A DNA stretch of 22,030 nt from Planctomycetota bacterium (GTDB taxonomy: Bacteria; Planctomycetota; UBA1135; JALUZX01), in assembly GCA_027011425.1 (NCBI GenBank), contig JALUZX010000583.1, forward strand, positions 1 through 22,030, written 5' to 3'. The translations under genes were made by a program, and so were the position numbers. The notes below the pieces were generated by a model. The model made no database searches. It had not been told where the DNA came from and saw only the letters and a program-made list of their open reading frames with translations. The number at the start of each line of letters is the position of its first letter. Position 1 is the first letter of the stretch. Of this stretch, positions 6,959 to 14,710 are shown piece after piece.

Positions 6959-7300
6959 GTGTTCGAGGAAGCCGCCTACCAGGCCCGTCCGACAGGTGGG
7001 GAATCCCTCGAGCGGGCCCTTTCCACCCAGGAGGGGCCTTTCCTTCTCACTTTTTCCGCCGAATGGTGCCCTCCCTGCCGCGCCTTGAAGCCCGTTCTCG
7101 ACCGGATCGCCCGGGAACTGGGCCAGAGGTTGAAAGTTCTTGTGGTGGACGCCGATCAGAATCCCTCCCTGGTGGAAAAGTTTCGTGTCGAGGGAATCCC
7201 TACCACTCTCCTTCTGGTTGGAGGCAAGGTCCTGGACCGGATCGCAGGCGTCCAGCCTTTCGAGTCCTTCCGCAAAAGACTGGAAAAGGCCCTGGTGTGA
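6959..7300 (+). CDS. Thioredoxin-fold protein with WCPPC active site
   Basis: A protein of 113 residues with the thioredoxin fold: FSAEWCPPCRALKPVLD (Cys37 and Cys40), VDADQNPSLVEKFRVEGIPT with the cis-proline in IPT, and a final helix SFRKRLEKAL. The WCPPC site differs from the WCGPC of classical thioredoxin and is seen in several thioredoxin-like reductases. The GTG at 6959 is preferred because GGGAGG (6944-6949) lies nine bases before it and the protein then has standard thioredoxin length. A GTG at 6887 would add 24 residues that look unlike a signal peptide. It probably reduces cytoplasmic disulfides. It is divergent from the DsbD-N-like gene, and a secreted protein gene follows on the same strand 31 bases later. 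Confidence 0.88.
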   Translation: MFEEAAYQARPTGGESLERALSTQEGPFLLTFSAEWCPPCRALKPVLDRIARELGQRLKVLVVDADQNPSLVEKFRVEGIPTTLLLVGGKVLDRIAGVQPFESFRKRLEKALV

Positions 7301-7331
7301 CTCACCTGGGGAATCCCCCCCACGGAGGCTC

Positions 7332-8768
7332 ATGGCGGGACGAAAAAAAAGGTGGATCCCCTGGCTTCTTCTCCTGGGCTTGGGAACTCCTTCTGCCGCC
7401 CAGTCCCGGGCCTTGCTCTTCGTCCCCGCCCAACCCCAGGTTCTGGCCACTTGGAAGGGCTTCGGGCCCCTGGGACGGCTGGACGACCAGGAGGTCGCCC
7501 TCGCCCTCCCCGGCTCTCCCCGGGCCTTGGCGGTAAGGAAGTATCTTCCCCTGGGGGCGCTTCACGCCTTCTGGGGGGATCCCATGGGGAAAGGGGATTA
7601 CACCCATCCCTTCGTGGTGGGGGAGATCGACGCCCTCTTCGTCCCGGGCGGTTCCAAGGGATCTCCCCCGAAACGGGGGCGGGGAATCTATTTCAGCGTC
7701 ACCCGGCGCCGGCTTCCCGTCTTCGAAGGGCACAAGGTGGGAAACCTGGGACCGGCCGACCTCTTTCGCTGGAAGGGACAGGGCCGGGCCCAGGTCTTCC
7801 TTTCCTCCTCCCTTTTGATGAAGGCCCTGGGGTTTCGGAGTCCCACTTTGGACGTAGACGCCTTTTGCGCCGATTCCAAGGGGGATCTCTTCTTCAGCCT
7901 TGCTCTTGACGAACCCTACCCCAAACCGAAAGTCCTGGATGGGGACTTGTGTTTCCTTCCCGCCCGGGCCCTGGTCTACGGTTCCGACGGGACGGTGAAG
8001 GATGTCCGGGCGGGGGCCGCCGTCGTGGCCGCCCGGGAGGCGGACCTGGATGGCTGGGTGGCCGCCTCGGGGCTGGCTTCCAGCCGGGGTCTCCTTATCA
8101 AAAAGGTGGGGAATCTCTCCTGCCTGGCCCTGGATCCCGGGGGAGGGACCTTCCTCCCGCCGGCCCGCCCCTCCCTTGGGCCTTTGCCCAACTTGATCTT
8201 CGGAGGTTCGGGGAAGGGCTGGGCCATGGGGCTTTGTTCCACGGCGGGAAAAGGGGCAATCCCTCGTTTCGGCGGCCTGAACCTGGGGTCCTCCCAGAAG
8301 ACCAGGGGCGCTCACTTCGGTGTGGAATCTCCATCCGGAGGGCCTTCCGATTCCTGGGTTTGCGCCCTGGGGCTTTGCGGACCTCCTGCTCTGGAAATCC
8401 AGGTGGAGGAGGAAAGGGGTGGGCGTTTTCTCCACCCTGTCTCGAAGCTGGTCTTCGATTGGGGCGGCCTGGCCCCCGGCCGGGCGGCTTTTCTCTTTCT
8501 TTCCCCGGGCCCCCCTGGCCCGGGAAGGGCCTTTTCTTCCCTCTTCCTTCCCGGGACGCTCCTTGGGGGCCCCTGGGAAGTCTTCTGGGAAGGGGGCCCA
8601 GTCTATCCCCTCTCCCTGGGCCTTTCCGGAAAAGACGGGCGGGGAAAGACCACCCTGGCCTTGCCGCCTTCCCTTTCGGGGCCTCTCCTTTTTACGGCCC
8701 AGGCTTTCGGCCCCGCGGGAAAGGGCAAGCTCGATCTCTCCTTGCCCCTGGTCCTGCAGTGGTGGTAG
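7332..8768 (+). CDS. Secreted protein of unknown function
   Basis: A protein of 478 residues. The start at 7332 gives a clear signal peptide (MAGRKKRWIPWLLLLGLGTPSAAQ) and has GGAGG three to four bases upstream, a rather short spacing. The mature part is rich in Gly, Pro, Leu and aromatic residues. It has repeated beta-strand-like segments such as DVDAFCADSKGDLFFSLALDE (split: DVDAFCADSKG, then DLFFSLALDE) and DGDLCFLPARALVYG, which suggest a beta-propeller or beta-sandwich. The C-terminal about 110 residues end with LLFTAQAFGPAGKG and a strand closing in QWW, like the terminal beta domains of many planctomycete exported proteins. No catalytic motif or anchor is visible. The gene lies between the thioredoxin and nth genes on the same strand. 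Confidence 0.7.
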   Translation: MAGRKKRWIPWLLLLGLGTPSAAQSRALLFVPAQPQVLATWKGFGPLGRLDDQEVALALPGSPRALAVRKYLPLGALHAFWGDPMGKGDYTHPFVVGEIDALFVPGGSKGSPPKRGRGIYFSVTRRRLPVFEGHKVGNLGPADLFRWKGQGRAQVFLSSSLLMKALGFRSPTLDVDAFCADSKGDLFFSLALDEPYPKPKVLDGDLCFLPARALVYGSDGTVKDVRAGAAVVAAREADLDGWVAASGLASSRGLLIKKVGNLSCLALDPGGGTFLPPARPSLGPLPNLIFGGSGKGWAMGLCSTAGKGAIPRFGGLNLGSSQKTRGAHFGVESPSGGPSDSWVCALGLCGPPALEIQVEEERGGRFLHPVSKLVFDWGGLAPGRAAFLFLSPGPPGPGRAFSSLFLPGTLLGGPWEVFWEGGPVYPLSLGLSGKDGRGKTTLALPPSLSGPLLFTAQAFGPAGKGKLDLSLPLVLQWW

Positions 8769-8804
8769 GAAGGCCTCTCCTGCGGACCTGCGAGGGAAGA
8801 AGGC

Positions 8805-9509
8805 ATGAAGAAAGAAGACCCCGGGAAGAGGGCGGCGGCGATCCTGGAAGTCCTGGAAAGAGAATTCCCCCGGGCCGATTGCGCCCTCGTCCATGAGGAT
8901 CCCTTTCAGTTGCTCGTGGCCACCATCCTTTCGGCCCAGTGCACGGACGCCAAGGTCAACCAGGTCACACCGGAACTCTTCCGGAAGTTTCCCACGCCCC
9001 GGGACCTGGCCCGGGCCTCCCGGGAGGAGGTGGAGGCCCTGATCCGCCCTACGGGATTCTTCTCCCAGAAGGCCCGTTATCTCCGGGAGGCAGCGGCCCT
9101 CCTGGTGGAGCGGTTCCAGGGGCGGGTCCCCTCCCGCATGGAGGACCTGGTCACCCTTCCGGGGGTGGCCAGGAAGACGGCCAATGTCGTCCTTGGGACC
9201 TGGTTCGGGAAGAACGAGGGGATCGTGGTGGATACCCACGTCAAGCGCCTGGCCGGCAGGTTGGGCCTTTCCCGGGAGAAAGACCCGGGCCGGATCGAGA
9301 GGGACCTGCAGGCCCTCTTTCCGCGGGAAACCTGGACCTTCCTTGGCCATGCCTTGATCTTGCTGGGGCGGAAATACTGCAAGGCCCGCAAACCCTCCTG
9401 TCCGGAGTGCCCCCTCCGGGAGCTGTGTCCCCAATTGGGTGTTGAAAAGGGGGACGGGAAGAGCCTAAAAAGCGGCAAACAGCCGCCTCGGAAGAGGAGG
9501 AAACCATGA
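8805..9509 (+). CDS. nth: Endonuclease III (DNA glycosylase/AP lyase)
   Basis: A protein of 234 residues. It removes oxidised pyrimidines from DNA and cuts the abasic strand in base excision repair. The helix-hairpin-helix LPGVARKTANVVLG holds the catalytic Lys124, and the aspartate Asp143 is in VVDTHVKRL. The [4Fe-4S] cluster ligands Cys192, Cys199, Cys202 and Cys208 have the exact C-x6-C-x2-C-x5-C spacing. The tail after the cluster is short and basic. All key residues are present, so the enzyme should be active. GAAGAAGG precedes the ATG. Its stop overlaps the DUF2203 gene by ATGA at 9506-9509. Confidence 0.96.
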   Translation: MKKEDPGKRAAAILEVLEREFPRADCALVHEDPFQLLVATILSAQCTDAKVNQVTPELFRKFPTPRDLARASREEVEALIRPTGFFSQKARYLREAAALLVERFQGRVPSRMEDLVTLPGVARKTANVVLGTWFGKNEGIVVDTHVKRLAGRLGLSREKDPGRIERDLQALFPRETWTFLGHALILLGRKYCKARKPSCPECPLRELCPQLGVEKGDGKSLKSGKQPPRKRRKP

Positions 9510-9988
9510 TCCTGGACCCTCGCATCTATTCCTTGGAGCTGGCCCAACGGGCCTTGGCCCTGGTGCGGCCCATCGTGGAAGACCTCGTAAGGGCCCGGAC
9601 CCTCTGGGAAGAGGCCATGGAAGGTCTGGGAGTTCCGGCGGGCCATGCCTGGGGCGGGGACCGGGACTCCAGGGTGGAGACTCTTTCCAGGCTCTACGAC
9701 CGGAGGATGGGATACCGCCTGGAGCTGGAGGCCTTGGGGGTCCTCCTTCTGGACGAAAGGGAGGGAGAGGTCGGGTTTCCCGCCCGCCTGGAGGGGCGAC
9801 TCGTCCTTTTGTCCTGGAAGCTTGGAGATGAGAGAATCCAGGGGTGGCGCCCTCTTTTCCCCTCCCGGGACGAGAAGGGGCCTTGGTATCCCCTTTCCTC
9901 CTCTCCCGCCTGTAAGGCCTGTGCCCACGAGGGTGGGGAGGATCTTTCCGATTTCTTCCTGGATGAGGGGGACTTTCCCCTTCTTTGA
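9506..9988 (+). CDS. DUF2203 family protein
   Basis: A protein of 160 residues. The N-terminal IYSLELAQRALALVRPIVEDL helix, the middle LEALGVLLLDEREGEVGFPA segment and the VLLSWKLGDERIQGWRPLF strand match the DUF2203 layout, in which a helical region precedes a 'GLVDFP...LCWRLGE...WH' block. The histidine usual after the tryptophan is replaced by Arg (WRPL). It also has an ACKACAHEGG Cys-His segment near the C-terminus that could bind a metal. AGGAGG lies six bases before the ATG, and the start overlaps the nth stop. The molecular role of the family is not known. Confidence 0.72.
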   Translation: MILDPRIYSLELAQRALALVRPIVEDLVRARTLWEEAMEGLGVPAGHAWGGDRDSRVETLSRLYDRRMGYRLELEALGVLLLDEREGEVGFPARLEGRLVLLSWKLGDERIQGWRPLFPSRDEKGPWYPLSSSPACKACAHEGGEDLSDFFLDEGDFPLL

Positions 9989-10071
9989 TTCCAGGGGGAA
10001 AGAAACCGGGCCTGGGGAAACGTTTTCCCTTCGATCGCGCCCCCAAGCCTCTTTCTCCTGACGAGAGGGTG

Positions 10072-10926
10072 ATGAAGACGGAACACTCATCCGACCAGGG
10101 ACCCGCCTTGGCGACTCCCCTTCGGGCCGTCCTTCCCGGGCTCGGCCTGGACCTGGGGGGGATCTTCTGCGCCCCTCTCTGGGGTGGGAGACTCCGGCTG
10201 ACCCTCTCCCTGGGAAGGAAACTCTGGATCCCCTTGACCATGCGCCCCCTCCTGGTGAAGGGGCCCTGGGGCACAGGGCTTCTCGATGCGGCCGTGGGGG
10301 ACCCGGACCCTCTCCGTTGGAGAAAGTTCTCCGTCGAACCGCCCCATCCTCCCCTGGAAGAGCAGGTCCGGGCTTTCGGGATCACCCCGGAAGACGTGGA
10401 TTTCCTCTTTCTTTCCCATTTCCACTTCGATCATGCCGGGGGCGCCCTAAAAGGCGGGCGGCCCCGCTTCCCCAGGGCGGAGATCCTGGTGCACCGGGAG
10501 GAGTGGGAGGAAGCCCTGGCCGTGGATCGCGCCGGCGGCCTGGCCCGGCGGGTGGCCCGGGCCTATCCCCCGGGAAGGATCCGGCTTCTTTCGGAAGGGG
10601 GGGAACTCTTTCCAGGGTTCCACGTCCTGCCGGCCCCGGGGCACACGGGAGGGCTCATGGTGGTCCGCCTGGCCGGGACCCGCGAGGAGGGCTGGTTCAC
10701 CAGCGATCTCCTTCCCGTGGCCCGGTCCTTCCGCCTCCAAAGGGACGCCCACTCCGACGAAGACCCCGACCGGGCCCTCAGGCACCGGAAGCAGGTGGGC
10801 GCGGCCATGGCGGCCCGATGCAGCCTGGCCTTCCTCTACCACGATCCCCGCTCCTGGGTGGCCCGGGTCCTCGCGCCGGCCGAAAGAGCCGGAGTTGCCG
10901 GAATCGCCTGCCTCGGCCGTTCCTGA
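10072..10926 (+). CDS. Metallo-beta-lactamase fold hydrolase
   Basis: A protein of 284 residues. The binuclear metal motif SHFHFDHAGG supplies His116, His118, Asp120 and His121. His191 in APGHTGG, Asp212 in FTSDLLP and a histidine in LYHDP near the C-terminus complete the site. The order and spacing fit MBL-fold hydrolases of the lactonase/RNase Z-like general group; the substrate cannot be told. The ATG at 10072 is preceded closely by GAGAGGG. A TTG at 9985 overlapping the previous stop would add 29 residues that do not look conserved, so it is less likely. The gene is the last of the plus-strand run starting at the thioredoxin and is convergent with the radical SAM gene. Confidence 0.88.
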   Translation: MKTEHSSDQGPALATPLRAVLPGLGLDLGGIFCAPLWGGRLRLTLSLGRKLWIPLTMRPLLVKGPWGTGLLDAAVGDPDPLRWRKFSVEPPHPPLEEQVRAFGITPEDVDFLFLSHFHFDHAGGALKGGRPRFPRAEILVHREEWEEALAVDRAGGLARRVARAYPPGRIRLLSEGGELFPGFHVLPAPGHTGGLMVVRLAGTREEGWFTSDLLPVARSFRLQRDAHSDEDPDRALRHRKQVGAAMAARCSLAFLYHDPRSWVARVLAPAERAGVAGIACLGRS

Positions 10927-10986
10927 GGGCATGGCGCGCCCGCCGGTTCGGCTGAATCCTTTTTCCCGCCGGCCCCTACATCTCCT

Positions 10987-12542
10987 TCATTTTCCGGGGG
11001 CCGGGGCCTTGTCTGGGCCAGTCTTGCCGCGGGCGCGGAACCAGAGTCGGATCTTCCGCTTCAGGTCGTTCAGGTAGGTCTCGAGCTTCCTCGTCTCCTT
11101 CCCGCGGAGGACGTTCCAAAGGATCGTAAACACTCTCCATGGGTGGGTGAGGAAGGAAAGGGGGTAGAAATTGAGGAGAATCAGGTATTTCGCCAGGGTG
11201 AGCCTGCGGGCCGACAGGTTTTCGCAGTAATTGTTCTCGGGCCGGATCTTCTCGTCGTTGGCGAAGATGGGGGTGTAGAGAAACTCGTCGGTGGGGCGGA
11301 TGCGGCCTTTTCGGACCAGCTCGTCGTAGAGCCTCGTTCCCGGGATGGGGAAGAAGAAACCCACGGCCACGTCGTCGATCCCGGCCACCGCCAGTTTCCG
11401 GACCATGCGGAAGGTTTCCCTCAGGTCGGCCCAGGTATCGTGGGGGAAGCCGATCACGAAGAAACAGGTGATGTTCAGGCCTTTTCCCACGGAGGCCCGG
11501 ACGGCCTTCATGAGGGCCTCCTCGGTCATCTGTTTTCCGATGAGCTTGCGCGTGCGGGCCGACCCGCTCTCGGGAGCGAATGCCAGGGAGCGTCCGCCTG
11601 TTCTGGCCAGCAAGTCCGCAACTTCCTCGTCGATGACCTCGCACCTCGTCCCGCTGGGGAACTGCCAGGTGATCCGGAGATTCCGCTTCAGGAGTTCCTT
11701 GCAGAAGGTAACGACCCAGTCCTTCTTCAGGATGGCCGTCAGGTCCTGGAAGGGGAAGTTCGTTGCACCGTATTTCTTGTGGTAGTGTTCGATCTCGTCC
11801 ACCACGTCCACCGGGTCCCGTGGATACCAGCGGCGGGTCCACATGGTGGAGGAGGAGCAGTAGGTGCAGGCGTAGGGGCATCCCCTGGTGGCCAGAATCG
11901 GCATGGTCATGCCCGCGTCCAGTCCGATCACCAGGCCGTTGTCATGGTAGGCCTTGGGATCGAAGAGGTCCCAGGCCGGCCAGGGGAGCCGGTCCACTTC
12001 CCGGATCCTTGGCCGGGGCGGAGTGCGGCGCACCTCTCCGTTCTCCCGGAAGGCCAGGCCCCGGATGGAGGAGAAATCCCTCTTTCCCGCCTCCAGGGCC
12101 TCCAAGAACTCCAGGATCGTCTCTTCCCCCTCTCCCAGGACGATGTAGTCGATGGGGGAGGTCTGGAGAGAGAGTTCGGGCATGCCCGTGAAGTGCTCCC
12201 CCCGGCCAGAAGAACCTTGTCCGGGTGTTTCTCCTTGAGGAGCACGGCGATGCGCCGCACCAGGGGCCAGGAGAAGGACCATGTGTTGGTCAAGCCCAGG
12301 ACTTGGGCTTCTGGATCCACCCGGCGGGCGATCTCTTCCGGGGTGAGACCCAGGTAATGGAGGCGGCCGTCGGGGGTCACCTGGCCGGGAGCCTCTCCCA
12401 CGGCGTCCAGAACCGTCACCTGGTGGCCCGCCTCCCGGACCACGGCGGCCACCGAGGCCAGGCCCAGGGGAAGGCTGGGTCTCAGCGCCGTCATGGCGTG
12501 GACGTTGATGTAGACCGGGGGGTGGATGAACTGGATCCGCAT
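10987..12542 (-). pseudogene. B12-binding-type radical SAM protein, split by a frameshift
   Basis: Two overlapping minus-strand frames make one gene. Frame one (start ATG 12542) encodes residues 1-115, a cobalamin-binding-like Rossmann domain ending in KVLLAGG. Frame two continues with EHFTGMPEL and LGEGEET, then the radical SAM core with RGCPYACTYC (Cys222, Cys226, Cys229 in the rejoined protein), which binds a [4Fe-4S] cluster and S-adenosylmethionine. Adding one base in the C6 run at 12198-12203 gives a continuous 518-residue protein of the BchE/P-methylase-like class. The DxHxxG cobalamin motif is absent (LDAVGE instead), so B12 may bind without the lower His ligand or not at all. Either the gene is recently broken, the base is a sequence error, or slippage restores it. 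The reaction is unknown. Confidence 0.8.
12198..12203 (-). other. Frameshift site in the radical SAM gene (C6 homopolymer)
   Basis: On the coding strand GCC-GGG-GGG-AGC-ACT reads A-G-G-S-T and then goes out of frame. With seven G's it reads GCC-GGG-GGG-GAG-CAC-TTC-ACG, that is AGGEHFT, the expected 'GG.H.T..PE' continuation of this family. A one-base loss in this run therefore explains the split. Confidence 0.85.
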
Positions 12543-12563
12543 GTTTTCGTGTATCGGCCGTTT

Positions 12564-12579
12564 CCAGGCTTCAGCCTGG
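12564..12579. promoter_or_regulatory. Dyad in the divergent radical SAM/efp intergenic region
   Basis: CCAGGCT (12564-12570) and AGCCTGG (12573-12579) are perfect inverted repeats separated by two bases. They lie between the divergent starts at 12542 and 12671. This is an operator-like layout, though the words are common in this GC-rich DNA. No convincing -35/-10 pair was found beside it. Confidence 0.25.
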
Positions 12580-12670
12580 ACCCAATCTTGCGCATGATAG
12601 GGTCTTGCCGCCAGGTCCTCCCCTTCATGGGACCGGGCCCGAACTCTTTCCAGTGCATCAGGAAGGGACC

Positions 12671-13243
12671 ATGGTGATCCAGGCCACGGAAATCAAGAAA
12701 GGCATGCTCCTCGACGTGGAAGACCATCCCTGGGTGGTGGTGGACGTCCAGCAGCAGACCCCCAGCGCCCGCGGCGCCTCCTTGATCGTCAAGATCCGTC
12801 TCAAAAGTCTCCAGACCGGCCAGGTGCTGGACCGCTCGCTGCGGGGGACGGACCGTGTCAAGGAGGCGGATTTCGAGGCCCGGGAGGCCCAGCTTACTTT
12901 CAAGGACTCTTCCGGATGGCATTTCATGGACCTGGAGACCTACGAGGAGATCCTCCTGCCGGAGGAGATGGTGGGGGAGGACGGGTTCTACCTGGTGGAC
13001 GGCCTGGAAGGTCTGAAGGTCCGTTTCTACCAGGGCCGCGCCATCGGGCTGGAGCTTCCCCACGTGGTGGAGCTGGAGATCGTCGAGACCGACCCTGCCT
13101 TGAAGGGCGCCACGGCCGCGGCCCAGACCAAGCCGGCCCGCCTCGAGACGGGCCTGGTCATCCAGGTCCCTCCCTACCTCTCCTCGGGCCAGAGGGTCCG
13201 GGTGGACACGCGGACGGGAAAATACGTGGAACGGGTCAAGTAG
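12671..13243 (+). CDS. efp: Elongation factor P, YeiP/EfpL-like with Arg34
   Basis: A protein of 190 residues, standard EF-P length, with the KOW-like N-terminal domain and two OB domains. It binds between the ribosomal P and E sites and relieves stalling at proline runs. The tip loop reads TPSARGAS with Arg34 where many EF-Ps have lysine. This loop and the C-terminal ELPHVVELEIVETDP and GLVIQVPPYLS segments resemble E. coli YeiP/EfpL more than lysine-type EF-P. ATG 12671 is used because the conserved VIQATEIKKGM follows at once; GGAAGGGA precedes it closely. A TTG at 12605 would add 22 residues unlike any EF-P. No modification gene (earP, epmA, epmB) is in the window. The stop overlaps the convergent membrane-protein gene by eight bases. 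Confidence 0.93.
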   Translation: MVIQATEIKKGMLLDVEDHPWVVVDVQQQTPSARGASLIVKIRLKSLQTGQVLDRSLRGTDRVKEADFEAREAQLTFKDSSGWHFMDLETYEEILLPEEMVGEDGFYLVDGLEGLKVRFYQGRAIGLELPHVVELEIVETDPALKGATAAAQTKPARLETGLVIQVPPYLSSGQRVRVDTRTGKYVERVK

Positions 13244-14570
13244 ACCTTCCGGAGGGTTCCCCGCCTCCCAGGAGGACCTGGGTGAAGACGTAGTAGGCCA
13301 CGGGGACCCCGAGAAGCAGGCCCCAGATGTGGAAGAAGTGTTCCGCCACCACCAGGACGAGGAGCACGAAGAGGGGGTGCATGTGCAGGAATTCCCCCAT
13401 GATCCTGGGATTGAAGAGATAGGCTTCCAGGATATGGACGATGGTGACCAGGATGACCACGTTGAAGGCCATCCCGATCCCGCCTCCCTCCATCTGGAGT
13501 GCCAGGATCACCATGGGCGTGGAGGAGATGAAGACCCCCACGACGGGAATGAAGGAACACAGGAAGACGATGACCGAGAGGACCGCCGCGTGGGGGATTC
13601 CGAGAATGCGGATTCCCGCGAAGGTGAAGGCCGTGTTCAGGAGGGCGATCACGGCCTGGGCCTGGAAGGCCTTACCGATCACCGATGCGAAACTCACCAT
13701 CGTCGGCTTGATCTCCTCGTAGAAGCGGGCCGCCCGCCCCCGTGAGAGGCTCTCCACGGCCCGCCCGATCCTGGGGAGATCCAGGAGGATGAGGAAGGAG
13801 AAGATGATGGAGAGAAGCAGGGAGACCAGGCCGTTGAAGATGCTCTTCACGAACCCCTGGAGGACCTCCACCAGGGAAGGGATATGCCCCACCAGGTAGC
13901 GCTCCCCCTCTTCCACCATCTTCTCCATCCGGGAGGAGCGCTTCACGCCCAGGTTCTCGGCCAGAAAGGAGGCGACGGCGTTGCGAAGCCCGCTCTTGCG
14001 GTGATACTCCCGGAGGCGCCGGAGCATCTCCTCCACCACCATGGCCTTCCTCGGGCTGTCCTGGGGAAGGCCCTGGTTCCCCAGGAAAACGTTCAGCCGC
14101 TCCCGCGCCTTGTCTTCCTCCTCTGGGCCCAGCAGGAGGAGGTCCTCCACGAAAGGCCTGGTGGCCTTCCCCGTCTTGTCGCCGATGGTCTCGCGCAAGG
14201 TGTGGTCGATCTGGTCGGCGATCTTTTTGCCTGCCTCGTATTTCTCCACCCGGCTCACCAGGTCCCTGGCCTGGGAATAGACTCTGGGGCCCAGGAAGAC
14301 CACCCCCGCCACCACGCCGGCCAGGAAGACCAGGTAGAGGAAGGTGACCACCGTGACCCGGGCCCAGCGGGGGCGTCTCTTCCGGAACCCTTTGCTCAGG
14401 AACCATTCGCTCAAATGAAAGAAGATGTAGGAAAGAATGAAGGTCAAAAACAAGAGGGTGAAGAAGTCCCTGATGACGTAGAGGAAAAGGAGGAAGAGCG
14501 CCCAGATGACCAGCTTCTCCCAGTAGATCCTGCCGAGAAAGCCGAGGCGGGTCCGGGAACTTTCGTCCAT
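13236..14570 (-). CDS. AI-2E family (PerM/TqsA-like) membrane transporter
   Basis: A protein of 444 residues with the PF01594 layout. Hydrophobic helices lie at about 20-55, 70-95 and 245-265, and a closing bundle lies at about 305-435 (FTFAGIRILGIPHAAVLSV, FIPVVGVFISS, VHILEAYLFNPRIMG, LLLGVPVAYYVF). The GIPHA..., PVVG and NP motifs are typical of the family. A soluble, charged region of about 145 residues sits between helices three and four, on the long side. Family members export autoinducer-2 or other small molecules, or act as Na+/H+ exchangers; which applies here is unknown. ATG 14570 is chosen for GGAGG ten bases upstream; longer frames lack a site. The 3' end overlaps efp by eight bases in convergent orientation. 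Confidence 0.9.
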   Translation of the reverse strand: MDESSRTRLGFLGRIYWEKLVIWALFLLFLYVIRDFFTLLFLTFILSYIFFHLSEWFLSKGFRKRRPRWARVTVVTFLYLVFLAGVVAGVVFLGPRVYSQARDLVSRVEKYEAGKKIADQIDHTLRETIGDKTGKATRPFVEDLLLLGPEEEDKARERLNVFLGNQGLPQDSPRKAMVVEEMLRRLREYHRKSGLRNAVASFLAENLGVKRSSRMEKMVEEGERYLVGHIPSLVEVLQGFVKSIFNGLVSLLLSIIFSFLILLDLPRIGRAVESLSRGRAARFYEEIKPTMVSFASVIGKAFQAQAVIALLNTAFTFAGIRILGIPHAAVLSVIVFLCSFIPVVGVFISSTPMVILALQMEGGGIGMAFNVVILVTIVHILEAYLFNPRIMGEFLHMHPLFVLLVLVVAEHFFHIWGLLLGVPVAYYVFTQVLLGGGEPSGRST

Positions 14571-14710
14571 GCCGGGGAAACCTCCTTTTGTTCCGGGGGA
14601 AGACGCATCCAAAAGGATGGACGGAAAGGATTCAAGAAGGAGTTTCCCTGGGGGGTTACTTTCCAGGAGGATTTCCCTTTGTCCGGGAGACGAGGAGGCA
14701 GGCTTCCGAA

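Noticed and set aside
7302..9434. Open minus-strand frame of 710 codons opposite the secreted protein and nth
   Set aside because: It is Pro/Gly/Arg-rich with no domain, and lies opposite endonuclease III, whose motifs are beyond doubt. High-GC codon use removes stops from the complementary frame.
9985..10071. TTG start giving a 29-residue longer MBL-fold protein
   Set aside because: It overlaps the previous stop by four bases, which is tempting, but no ribosome site is in range and the added residues look non-conserved.
10927..10986. Hairpin GCCG-GTT-CGGC followed by a T5 run as a terminator after the MBL-fold gene
   Set aside because: The stem has only four base pairs and the T-run is six bases away; too weak to call, although the convergent position would suit a terminator.
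11143..12357. Open plus-strand frame of 404 codons opposite the radical SAM gene
   Set aside because: The opposite strand has the CxxxCxxC cluster motif and family-wide similarity; this frame has none.
14606..14619. CATCC-AAAA-GGATG inverted repeat between the AI-2E and HEAT-VWA genes
   Set aside because: Five-base arms are expected by chance; no promoter elements were found beside it.
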